64,000 bases of DNA. Source: Rhizopus sp. PT2906 (Eukaryota > Mucoromycota > Mucoromycetes > Mucorales > Rhizopodaceae). The stretch spans positions 62,001 through 126,000 of the forward strand of contig JAMYHX010000040.1 in assembly GCA_025529335.1 (NCBI GenBank), in the 5' to 3' direction. Below the pieces are notes generated by a model. That model worked only from the letters and a program-made list of their open reading frames with translations, searched no databases and was not told the origin of the DNA. This document shows positions 22,809-32,928 of the stretch, in pieces; position 1 is the first letter of the stretch; each line of letters starts with the position of its first letter. The translations under genes were made by a program, and so were the position numbers.

Positions 22809-23336
22809 ATGAGCGCAGGACCTAAATTAGGTGTGATGCATCATCCACACAACAGTAATAGAACTCGAAATGATATAGAAGATAACAGTATTAATTCATT
22901 TCGACTACTATCTCCACCTACGGACTACTGTCACTACTCAAGAAAGCAATTTGTTAAATCATTCACATGGCTTGTGTTCTTGAATGAAAAATGGGTGCCT
23001 TTTGATCCTATCAACCAAACCAAACTTGAACATACCTTGACGGTTGAAGGGACCTTTGTAGATATCACAGACAGCCACTTTCCAAACGTGAGACGAGTTC
23101 GAGTGTTTCCAAAAAATAATTATCTTAGTTATCTTGGCGTCAAGTATCGGTTATCTCGGATAATGCAGCCGGATGCTTATTTGCATTTAACTAACAGTAG
23201 TCATGACAACAGTTGTCATAGCAATAGTAGTTATAGCAACAGTAGCAGCAGCAATAGTAGCAACAGTAGTATCAGTAGTTTGATTAGTAGTTATACCAAA
23301 AATGAGCCAGTAGGAATATGTAGTGTAGGAATCTAA
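22809..23336 (+). CDS. Small protein with a possible WWE-like domain
   Basis: A single-exon gene of 175 codons. A TATAAAAG box at 22721-22728 and a pyrimidine-rich leader precede the ATG at 22809. The middle (about residues 45-130) has FTWLVFLNEKWVPFDPINQ, an LEHTL helix and a strand-rich end. This resembles the N-terminal WWE-like module that fungal DDHD-type phospholipases carry before their lipase domain, but no lipase domain follows here. The C-terminal 40 residues are an Asn/Ser-rich tract built from AGC/AAT/AGT codons, probably a slippage product. Function is unknown; the domain call is tentative. An alternative GTG start upstream would add a hydrophobic leader, but the ATG is preferred. 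Confidence 0.6.
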   Translation: MSAGPKLGVMHHPHNSNRTRNDIEDNSINSFRLLSPPTDYCHYSRKQFVKSFTWLVFLNEKWVPFDPINQTKLEHTLTVEGTFVDITDSHFPNVRRVRVFPKNNYLSYLGVKYRLSRIMQPDAYLHLTNSSHDNSCHSNSSYSNSSSSNSSNSSISSLISSYTKNEPVGICSVGI

Positions 23337-24082
23337 ATAATTTCTTTTTTATACATATATAAATATATACACATATTGTAATTTATTACTTTAATAAACA
23401 TCCTTTCTTTTTCAACATAAACGTATATCGATGCATATTTAAAATAGAGTAAAGAGAAATCAGTTGATCTCGCCATGGATGACCTTTCACACAACTCACA
23501 GGATGGTAACAGGTGGTCTATGCAACCCTTTATTTGGTATAACAGATCTTCGCCCTGTTGCCCGCCAAAATGGGAGATATAAAAAAGGCAACGTAAAGTA
23601 CACAATAGGATCATAATTTATCCTTTTTACCAAGGTCTATGCTCCTGTCTATTACGTAAGCTCGTAGGCGAACCTCCTTTAAACTTTACACAAAACAACG
23701 TGGTAATGTTTCGTGGAACATTAAAAATCGTGTCTATGTTTATTTTAAGAAGGAAATCTTAAGATTTGATTGGTTAAATAAATTTTTATCCGGTGTCATT
23801 GCATCATGCAAACTCGATACCAAAAAAGCCAGAGATAACCGAATTGCCATGTGTGTGTGTATGTGTTTGTGTGTTTGTACTTACAATGTAAAAAAGAGTG
23901 TGCAAATAAAAAAAACGTGTAAATAGCTTGTAACCAAATTTGTTAATCGATTATTACTATCGGGACTTGCCAAATCAAGGAGCCTAGAAGTCAATTATTT
24001 AAGCACACACATCCACACCACACGAATAGAATAGGATCACTCTTTCTTTTCTTTTTTCTTTTTTAATATTTTTATATAAGCT
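23337..24082. other. Intergenic stretch
   Basis: About 750 bases between two plus-strand genes. It carries A/T-rich tracts, a TG-rich patch near 23850-23880, and a pyrimidine tract and TATATAAG-like element (24072-24080) immediately before the zinc-cluster gene. No gene or RNA was recognised. Confidence 0.4.
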
Positions 24083-24881
24083 ATGAATACCAATTTTACC
24101 CAAAATGATACCACAAGCAAGAACAACAACAATAAGCCCATTGAAAAACCTAAGCGTAAACAAGTAAAGAATGCCTGTGGTAAGTGCGTTTTATTGAATA
24201 TAAAATTAAAATCTAACGTATATTCTAGTCAACTGTCAAAAGGCTTGCAAGAAATGTGATGATGGTAGACCTTGTAAACGATGCATCAAGCTTGGTTTGA
24301 CTGCTACCTGTCGAGATTCTGATCGCAAAGAACGTAAAAAGGGTGTCAAACGTGGTCCTTATAAGAAACGTCAAACTTTGAGTAAGGACAAGCCTGTCTA
24401 TCCTAAACTGATCTTGGAAGAACAGGAATATCCCCCTCAAGTGATGGTGCCTAGCCAAACAAATGCTACGAACTGGCCTAATGAATTCATTGGTTATAAT
24501 CAACCCATTTTATCTTTATCACCAACCAGTAGTTTTGCCTCTTCGGATGAAACGTTACACTATGCATATGGATACGCAGACAACACCTTGCAACCAATTA
24601 TTCAAGATGATTTTATACCATTTGAACAACAATACTGCTTCTCGACCCAACCCACCTCATTTGAAAAATTATTGTCAGTACAAGAATATGAATTGAATTT
24701 ATTTGAAGAACCTTCTTACTGGTACCCTGTACATCATACCAATACTTCATCATCATTCACTGCATCACCTTCATCCTCATCATTCTTTACTGCATTCCCT
24801 CAAACACAACCACAGCAACAAGAAGCATATTTTGATTACAATCATACATTTCAACAACCTCAACTCTTTTCATGGTCATAA
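24083..24881 (+). CDS. Zn(II)2Cys6 transcription factor, ERT1/AcuK-like
   Basis: Two exons (24083-24179 and 24229-24881) give 249 residues. The splice completes a zinc cluster at about residues 31-60: ACVNCQKACKKC followed by DDGRPCKRCIKLGLTATC. The CxxCxxxCxxC opening, with ACKKCD, and the basic RKERKKGVKRGPYKKR just after the cluster are typical of the ERT1/RDS2/AcuK group, which controls gluconeogenic and respiratory genes in other fungi. The rest is low in recognisable structure and rich in Gln, Ser, Thr and aromatic residues, and looks like an activation region. It is much shorter than Dikarya ERT1 proteins and lacks a visible PAS domain, so the physiological role cannot be carried over. 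Confidence 0.8.
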
Positions 24882-25466
24882 TCCACTTTCATTTTGCTTG
24901 CATTCATTTCTTATAGAGTAATATCTACCAGCCTTTTTTTTTTTCTTTTTTTATAGACTTTTTGCTCTTTCTATTGTTTTTATGTACTTATGCCCTCCTT
25001 TTTTTTAATCATTCTTTTATACTTTTATAGACACTCTATGCTATTTATAATTAATTTTTAGGCTCTTGATTAACTAATAAAAAAAAACTCCCTTATTAGA
25101 CAAAGTAATTGTTTATCTTTGCTTATCATCACTAAATTCTTTGCTTTTCCTTTTGTCGTGTCACTGACAACGCCATTAATTGATTAGGGAGATGTTCCTG
25201 AATTGGACCCCACGGTCACACTATTGTTCCTTAACAAGTCATTTCCCTGTTTATAATCCCTTTACCAAAAGTATATCTTTGTCATGAAAAAAGGAGAAGG
25301 GACTAAATGTATTTCGATCCATAATAATCATCATAAATTACCTGGCTTATGTTATCAAACCAATCATTTAAAATAGAAATAAAGTGTTACTTTTTGTTGT
25401 GAGAAATTCACTAATAGAATCTCAAGTTTTATTAATCTCTCTAAAAATAGACTATTGTTTTTATAA
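24882..25466. other. Convergent 3' spacer
   Basis: About 580 AT-rich bases between the stop of the zinc-cluster gene and the stop of the minus-strand GH9 gene. Both terminators must lie here; T-rich tracts at about 24935-24958 and 24998-25008 are candidates. No gene seen. Confidence 0.4.
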
Positions 25467-27300
25467 TCAAGCAGCAACAGCTCTATTATAGTTTCCTTTT
25501 CTATTAAACAATCCGCAGCCACGCTTCCACCAGCAGAGATAGCTTGTAAGGGCAATGACAAATAAGACAACAATAACAATAACAGCAATGAGCCATCCAG
25601 GGAATTTCTTGCCACGTGTAACATTGGGTCTTGGCTGAGTGATTGTGACATAAGGAGGATCAGAGGCATTTGTACTCAACTGATAAGCAATTAGTCCCTG
25701 AAAGGGTGCATTATAATCCAAAGCGACTTCAGTCTGTGCCCAATCATTACGTTCATCAAAGAAGAGATCATCTCCGTCGGGTCCTCCGACAATAGCACCA
25801 TACAAAACATACTTTTCTTCAGGTGGTGAAGTATCAATATTGTTGATGTCTGTGCCACCTGAGGCACCTGCATGGTGTGGGTTACGTGGTGAATTCATAT
25901 GAATGCCAACGACATAAGGAGTCAGCATATAATTTTTTCCGAGAAGGTAATCAATCTGGCCCTGAGCAAACCTCCTGTAACTATCCGCACGAGTCGAGTC
26001 CAGTTCGGCGTAGAGGAGCGCCAAGAGAGCCATGTCCTGTGCAGGTACAAGAGAATTTGACTTGCTGTACCCGTCACACCAAAGTAAGCCTCCCTTGGTA
26101 AACGTGCACGGGGATCCTGATGCGGTATTGATAATCGTGTCGAGTACTTTTCTAGCAGCATTGGCATACTTTGTGTTGCTGGAGTCTAATTCGGCGCCCA
26201 ACACAAAAACAGCGTTTGTCTGATCACTCCAGTCCAAGACACCGACAGGCTGACTGCCTAATGCAAACTGATCAAAGAAATTAGATGCCATATCGCGGTA
26301 AGTAGAGTTGCCTGTGGCCTTGTACATCCATAGGGCGGCATATGTCAGTTGGCTTGTATAGTTGTTGGTGTTGTAAAACTCGGCGATGGCAGGTATTGCT
26401 TTGGTATATACATTTCTGGGTTGTGCCGTGTATGCCAAGTTGAATAGTGATGCTGCATTTTGTAATAGCTTATTCGAGTAGTCTGTGTCATTTAGTCCGT
26501 TCTTGTAGAGGAATGAGGCTGATGCTAAAGCAGCAGAAGCAAGCGCCACAGCATCTGTACCAACAGCGGTTCGGTTGACTTGATATGAAGGTCGTGGCGT
26601 TGGAATACCTGTGTCTGGTCCCCAGTAATTGTTATCTATATCTCCATCACCCACCTATTTTTATAAATGGGTTAAAAATAGAACGAGGTTTCATAGTCAG
26701 TCCTGTTCTTACCTGCACATAGAATGTATTGTCATTAGGGTGAGCTTGTATTAACCAGTCTAGACCCCATCTGAGCATAGAGTCCAGGTAATGGACTTGA
26801 TTTGCTTTTTGATATCCATCAAACCAGACAGAGGCACTCCATGCAATGCTGGTTAAAGAGTAGGCGAGTGGCAAGCTGAACTTTAAATAGTCACTATAGC
26901 GACAATAACAATGGATTAGTTTATGATAGCTCTTTGTGGTAAGGCCTCTTTATTTACCCAGCGTCATAGTAACCACCAACGAGGTTGACATTGTTGTCGC
27001 TGCCGTCATTTAAAGCGGAATCATGTCGCCTAAATATAGATTGTATGTCAGTTATCCATTTTACCGAGTTAGTCTCAGAATTAATTTTGGTTACCAAGGA
27101 ACTCTGTTATCGGAAGGTAATTTGCCACTTCGCTGAGCCTCGTAAAACCATAATGACACATTCATTAAGTTGGCATAATGAACATTACCAGTAACTCCAG
27201 CAGGGTTACTAGGTCCATCTGGTATCCAGGTACTGTTATCCTGCGCTAATACTGCCGAGGATATAGCTGCTGTCGCTATCAAAGTAGAAAATAATCGCAT
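25467..27300 (-). CDS. Membrane-anchored glycoside hydrolase family 9 (endoglucanase-type)
   Basis: GH9 enzymes are inverting beta-1,4-glucanases. Four exons join in frame: 27300-27095, 27029-26958, 26893-26713 and 26654-25467, giving 548 residues. There is a signal peptide (MRLFSTLIATAAISSAVLA). The GYYDAGDYLKF motif (about residues 88-98, formed across a splice) supplies the catalytic Asp pair. NPHHAGASGG (about 410) and the late TEVALDYNAPFQG (about 465), with the acid Glu, complete the family signature. After a short stalk come a membrane span (WLIAVIVIVVLFVIALTSYL) and a basic cytosolic tail. So the enzyme should sit on the outer face of the plasma membrane or in the secretory route. The target may be the fungus's own wall or environmental glucan; the sequence does not decide. 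Confidence 0.93.
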
Positions 27301-27453
27301 ATATTTTTAATAAAAAAAGCCAAGAAAAGTGAAGAAAGAGATGAAAATAAAATGTCAAAGCCCGTCTTTATTTTTGAAGCAAAAGAAAGAGAAAATTTAC
27401 CAAAATAATACAATTGCGGATTAAAACCCAATGAAAATATGCACGCTTTCTTT

Positions 27454-27775
27454 TTACTCATTTTTCTTGGTTTCTTTTTGTCCCGCTTTCAATTGCCGTA
27501 ACCTTCGTTCGTCTACGCGTTGAAGAAATTCGACTTTTTCAACGTAGCCATCTTTATTCTTGTATGTTAGCTCATCCTTAATACCTTCCTTTTCTACAAA
27601 CGTCTTCCAATCTAGTTTACTCTTTTCAAGAGTATTCATTTTTGGCACTTTAATGTTATATTGAGACACCAATGAGGACAGTGTTGATTTCGGTCGAGCA
27701 ATCTTGGGTTTCGTTTTGGGTTTTTCTGGTGTATCATTATTATTACTATCTAATGGCTTGCTTATATCTTGTTCG

Positions 27776-27807
<32 letters not shown>

Positions 27808-28146
27808 TGTCATGGGTTTTTTTGTATCTTTAATATCGTTCCAAAGAGCTTCAATCCTTGCCTTTTTGGCTTGAGAATCTTCCTTTTCATCTTCTAAAGG
27901 CCTCTTGGCGGATTCTCTTTCAACCTTTTCTTTAGTGTCTTGATCTTCGTCATCTGATTCCTCAAACTCTTCGTTTTCCTCTTCTTCTTCCTCGTTATCT
28001 ATAATTACTATATTAGTTTCTAAATTCTATAAATACATTCTTGGCACCAAACCTTCAGGCGCAAAGTCAGAATCTTCTTCGTCTTCTTCTTCTGATGGAT
28101 CCCTGTAGAGATCTTGTAAACCGTACTCTTTTTTATCTGTAGACAT
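27454..28146 (-). CDS. SWC5: SWC5 (BCNT/CFDP1 domain), SWR1 chromatin-remodelling complex subunit
   Basis: Swc5 helps the SWR1 complex exchange H2A for H2A.Z. Two exons (28146-28053 and 28007-27454) give 215 residues. The N-terminal half is strongly acidic (EEEDEEDSDFAPE and further Glu/Asp runs), fitting a histone-binding role. An Asn run encoded by AAT repeats follows the KKP segment. The C-terminal BCNT domain is intact: KLDWKTFVEKEGI, ELTYKNKDGYVEKVEFLQRVDERR. Size matches fungal Swc5. The gene is 154 bases upstream of the GH9 start, on the same strand. Confidence 0.92.
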
Positions 28147-29129
28147 GCTAAAAAGTAAAAGAAAAAGAACGATTAAAACTCATTCCAAAAAGTAGCGTCA
28201 CAGTTTTGATGTCATTTGATCTGAAATCGTGGCCACCCTTCTTTTCCCCCTTTTTGTGCGTTTTTATGCAACATATAAAACATGTAGCTTCAATTCTTTT
28301 GTAAATAAACGCATATATTTTTAATACTTAATAAATAATGCAAAGATATGGGATCATAGCAATGATTTCATAAAAAGAGGTGCTTTTATTCAAACTTCTT
28401 TTGGGGGCTCCTAAAAGACTTGACATAAAGCTGCCTTTGTGCTGGAGGCGTTCCAGGAGTGGCAGCTTTCATTAAAAGCTTCAAGCATTTTTTGGAGGAT
28501 TTATCCACCAACTCCTAGTATTCTTGACAATTAGTAAAGCAAATATAATTATTTATTTAGTATTAAAATTTAACCTTCAAAGTGATCAGCACGTTAAAGC
28601 ACTGGTCCAAGCGACTTAGACCAAGATTGGAATGAGAAATTAAAAATTCCCCAATCTCAAATAGTCTATATGTATGTGTATAGACTAAATCCATGACGTA
28701 TACTGATGCCTTGTGTCCTAATTACAATGTAACTTTTAGTTTATCTTGTGTAAAAATACCCCTAACCCCTAACCCCAATAAATTTCAGTAAGCATGTTTG
28801 TTAAAAGTAGAACTGATAGTTAACATTTCTATTCGACGTGTTTGATATAAATCATTATAATAACTCGAGTAAAGTAAAACATACATTCTACTTTACATTC
28901 CTCTATCGCTTCTGATAAGAATAACTTATAATAATAATAATAACTATAGCAACTACTAGTTTAACAATAATATGTATAAATAATGTCAGTGACGACAATA
29001 ATATCAATAGCAGTCATAGATTCTCTCTCCCCATAAAACGAACACGCGTCTTATTTAACAACATTCAGCTTTTCTTAATAAAGAATCTAATTCGCATGTC
29101 ATCGACTTAACTGCCTTTTTTCAATAACA
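28147..29129. other. Intergenic stretch with a telomere-like motif
   Basis: Nearly one kilobase without a gene. It holds the SWC5 promoter, AT-rich sequence and the C-rich CCCCTAA repeat noted separately. No RNA gene recognised. Confidence 0.4.
28759..28776. repeat. Short interstitial telomere-like repeat
   Basis: Reads CCCCTAACCCCTAACCCC, that is, two full TTAGGGG-type units plus a partial one on the minus strand, in otherwise AT-rich spacer. It could be a telomerase-mediated repair scar, a binding site for a telomere-repeat-binding factor, or chance. Confidence 0.4.
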
Positions 29130-30330
29130 AAGCTGAATACAACACTATTCATAAAGAAATGGAATAATATAAAGTCTAAGTTTGATAAAGAATATGCAAA
29201 GTATTGGCAAGATCGCGAAAAGACAGCTCACAATAATAAATTGGGAAAAAGGACACGAGATTTAGTGGAGGATATCCAAGAGCGTATCATTCAGCAAGTA
29301 AGAGCCTCCTTCGGTGAAACTGAAGTGGAAAACGAGACTGATGAAGTGCAAACTGAAATAGCGGATAACACTCCTAAAGTTCAAACTGATACCCCCCCTT
29401 CAAGATGTCATTTATGCAACCCAGGACAAAAATGGCAGCGCAGAAGCAAATGTCAATTGGGTTCTCAAAATTCAAAAGATTATCAGAGATATCACCGATA
29501 TACCTTCATGCTGGCAACTTGATCTGTAGCTAGTATACCTACTCAACTATTAACTACTCTTTGGCATAACAGTTTGTCATGTTTAAACATTTTAAACCTT
29601 ACAAACAAATATACCATCAAGCTTCTAGAGAACCGATTAAATAATGATGACTTTGCAAACGTCAGGCAGAAAATAGAAATAATAAGCTGGACAGCAGGAA
29701 CACACGAAGCTTTGTTTCTTTCAGCAATTAAAGATAGTCCCCCTTCCTACCGTTCTTTAAGAGTGGTGAGCTACACATCCTCTATCCTGGTCGACCAATT
29801 TGATGCCTGTATACATTATGATATATTAGCTATGGAGTCTATCTTAACGAACTTGTAAGATATTATTATTCATGCCAAATGGGATATTTTTCATAAATTA
29901 ATTTTTCTTTCATTATCTTAGCTTGAACAACTTGGAATCTTGTAGTTGCCCAGACTTTCGATACCGAAACAGAGCTTGCAAGCATATGTTCCTTCTGGGA
30001 TGTACTGAATATGATGTTTGGAGAGGTGAGAAATGCAAATGCTCGTGAAAAAGAAAACTCTAATGCTTTTCATTTAAAGACCCAACTTATACTGAAGTAT
30101 CAACCACTGAAGGATTGCAGCCTGAGCCTGAACATGAGCTGCAAAGAAAACAAGAAGACATGGTGCAAAAATTGAAGATGTGAAAGAAGTTGTAGAGAAT
30201 CTAAGGCCTGACGAAGTTACCAGTTCGTGGCAGCTTCAAGTTGAACAGCTTTATAGAGAAGTTGTATTAGAAAGCAATCAAGTAGAAAGGTTACCATCAA
30301 ACGTTTATTTAGAAAGACAAAGAAGATAAA
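29130..30330 (+). pseudogene. Decayed SWIM zinc-finger gene, probably transposase-related
   Basis: Several coding segments in different frames follow each other. They are: KWNNIKSKFDKEYAKYWQD (about 29158); a frame change near 29400 to LQDVIYATQDKNGSAEANV; a long open part 29540-29858; then after a TTAG acceptor near 29922 LNNLESCSCPDFRYRNRACKHMFLL, a complete SWIM finger (CxC...CxH). After a GTGAGA...AAAG intron come DPTYTEVSTTEG and, in yet another frame, VKEVVENLRPDEVTSSWQLQ, ending near 30330. SWIM fingers are common in MULE-type transposases and proteins derived from them. At least two frameshifts and stops make it a pseudogene as read, although some breaks could be unrecognised introns. 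No DDE catalytic part is visible. Confidence 0.6.
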
Positions 30331-30470
30331 TAGCAGTTCGTTGGGTATTTACGAAAAATGCTAAAATTACTCATGTATATCCTTGATGTAAATGATGTAG
30401 TACAAACTAAAAAAAAACAACATATGAAAGCTGTAATGAATTTATTATTATGTACTATTATGATGCTAAT

Positions 30471-31861
30471 CTACTGCTTTCTTGTGTGAAGGGAGTGAAC
30501 ATAAGTCCAAGCACCCGAATCTAAGTGATGATGCAAGTCCATTTTTGTTCTTAATGCATGGTTTTTCTTTTGATAGTCGGTTCCATTTGACGCATCGTCA
30601 TCTTTTTCGAATTTGAACAACTTTGGCTCCCAAACTTCCTTCTTTTCCTCCCTTTCTTTACGAACACCTCGTTGCCATTCTTCAATTCGTGTCTTTTCCT
30701 TGTTAGCCACCTTGTAATTCTTTTGTTTTAATGCTTCTGTTACTGGTCCCCAAACACGGTGTGATTCAATTTCAGATTGCTCCTCAACAGGTGGTGTCAC
30801 ACGCTTTGCCATCGGTTCAGCTTCTGCATCAAATAATAACTCCTTTTTGCTATCCTTTCCTTTTGAGTAAAATGATTGATGACTCCAGCGGCCCGAGAGT
30901 TGGTATTGAACTTTGTCATCGTGATAAATCCATCCCTTGATGTGATTATATTCTCCACCAAACCATGGCTTGGGCACAAACTCAATTGTTGCCTTTGTGT
31001 TATTGCTGCCCACAATTGTACATACTCCTCCTAATTCAATAAAGGCTCCACCAGTAAGTACACCTCGAATAAGAATGTCTGGAAAATCAAGCATGTATTG
31101 CTCATCGTATTGCTTGAGATATAATACAGCTCGCCCCACTTGTTCAACACGGATAGAAGTTCCTTTGAATTTTGACTTTTGTCCAGCTATCGTATACAAT
31201 GTGAGTAAGTGGTGTTAAGGGTAACCAGATATATACTTACTATGACCGTTTAAACTGACACCTGCCTTTTCGTCTTCGAGATAAAAGGCAGAAATTGGGG
31301 GGTGATGACAGACTTGCTCACAGATGCATTTAGCATCGCCCATGGTACAAAAAAATTGCTCACCCAAGATTGGATTATAAGGCTTCTTTTCAAATTTACC
31401 ACCTGTGCAACGAGAAGCGTAACTACCCCATAGAGTAGAAATGAACCAGCGACAGATAGACAACATGCGGTCTATTTTGATTTGTAAGCACTTGTTTCAT
31501 TATGCTCTATTTCTTTTACCTTCAGGAGATTGTGCTTGACTAACAGCTTGGAAAAGAGCAGGATGATCACCCCAATAGGTGCTACATAAAGAAGTGAATA
31601 AAACGATCTCGAGTGTGTCTATAGTTATTACCCATATTCTAATAAAGAGAGACCATTCAAGAAGAAAGCTGGACAGGTGAGTGAAGAGAGGTCACCTGTG
31701 AAGCTGATAACTACTTTTAAAAACTCTTTAAACTCTCTAAATTGACTCTTTTCTTCCAAGTTCTTGACGGATAACTTGTCGACATCATTTTCTGAAGGTG
31801 GTTCATCATCCAAAGCCTTGCTATTATTCTTTTTGTCTTTGCTTCCAAATCCTATAGCCAT
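30471..31861 (-). CDS. Oxysterol-binding protein, Kes1/Osh4 type
   Basis: Short OSBP-related proteins exchange sterol and PI4P between membranes. Four exons join in frame: 31861-31632, 31581-31520, 31471-31241 and 31186-30471, giving 412 residues, the size of Osh4-like proteins made of the ORD domain alone. KKPYNPILGEQFFC, the signature EQVCHHPPISAFY (about residue 148, with Cys instead of the usual Ser), the lid-proximal start, and the late GRWSHQSFY and EKTRIEEWQR segments are present. There is no PH domain, ankyrin repeat or FFAT motif in view. The N-terminal 50 residues are Lys/Asp/Glu-rich. It lies head-to-tail with the following minus-strand genes, but nothing suggests co-regulation. 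Confidence 0.95.
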
Positions 31862-32928
31862 TTTTTGATAGAAATAAAAGGAAATCCGGAAAAAATAAAA
31901 GAGAGAGAGAAAAAAAGGGAAATTATCTCTAATCTTTTTCGCTCATAGAAAATAAAGCCGGAGTTTAGACGCAAGAGTTTAATCCCATGTGTTGTAAGTA
32001 CAATAGCGAATGAAGGATATATTACATCATTAACCCTATTTTCTATTCTATACATTTCATATAAAATCTCCAATATTATGAATAACCTATCATCTATTCA
32101 AAAAGAGCATTGTCAAGTGCTCGGATCAAAATGCAGCAAGCCTGTGACGGACAATGACCGTTCTATACAGCTGTTTAAAGATATTTTTAAACAGCGAATG
32201 TAACTTGAACGTGATGGTTGTACACTGTCAGAAATAAATATATCTCTGTGACTCGTATAAATTGTATTATAAATATATATCAATCGCATTCAGAAATAAG
32301 ACGTGTTGAAGCCATTGCATTCTTCTTTTATATGTAACTCTTTGCTTTGACAATGAAAACTCGCTTCTAGGAATAATTTGAGAACAATGCAACCTGATAT
32401 TCCTCTGATATGTTTTTATTTTTTTTTTACTTTAGTCTTTTCTGATGTATATTATATCATTTATCTTATGTAATCATCACAGTGCTATGAAAAAGTGTTC
32501 TAAATGAAGCTGACGTTCTGACAGGCAGTCAGTTTTGAAAAAGCCTAGAGCAACCAATAAGGAATATATTAAGGTTAGCTCTTTTCCTTGTCTGGCATAA
32601 TGAAGGTTTCTTATATAAGTCAATTTCGATCTCATAGTCAATCCCCTTTGACACAAATAAAACAGTTCTGCAGTTTATATTAAATGTACAAACAATAACA
32701 ATTGTAATTCATCAGTGCGTCTATGTGTGTGTGGGTGTTCGATGCTACATTATTTCATAATGTTGCATTTTTTGAATATTCGATATACAAATATTTTAAG
32801 CAAACTTGTAAATAAATAATACTTGTTATCACAAGTGTTTTTTTATTTCTGTATGAAAATGAAATGAAAATTACATTAAAAGAGCAAGTTAATATTAACT
32901 AATGAAGATATGACAAGTTGGAGTTTGA
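31862..32928. other. Intergenic stretch upstream of the oxysterol-binding protein gene
   Basis: About 1.07 kb. It contains the upstream region of the OSBP gene, a possible short ORF on the plus strand (reported separately), TG-repeat DNA near 32725-32738, and the 3' region of the calreticulin gene. No other gene or RNA recognised. Confidence 0.4.
32078..32203 (+). CDS. Possible 41-codon small ORF
   Basis: An ATG-started frame with protein-like composition (MNNLSSIQKEHCQVLGSK, then VTDNDRSIQLFKDIFKQ), ending at TAA 32201-32203. It is divergent from the OSBP gene and preceded by a CATATAAAAT element at about 32058-32067. No homologue is known to me. It may be a chance ORF or the first exon of something longer. 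Confidence 0.2.
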   Translation: MNNLSSIQKEHCQVLGSKCSKPVTDNDRSIQLFKDIFKQRM

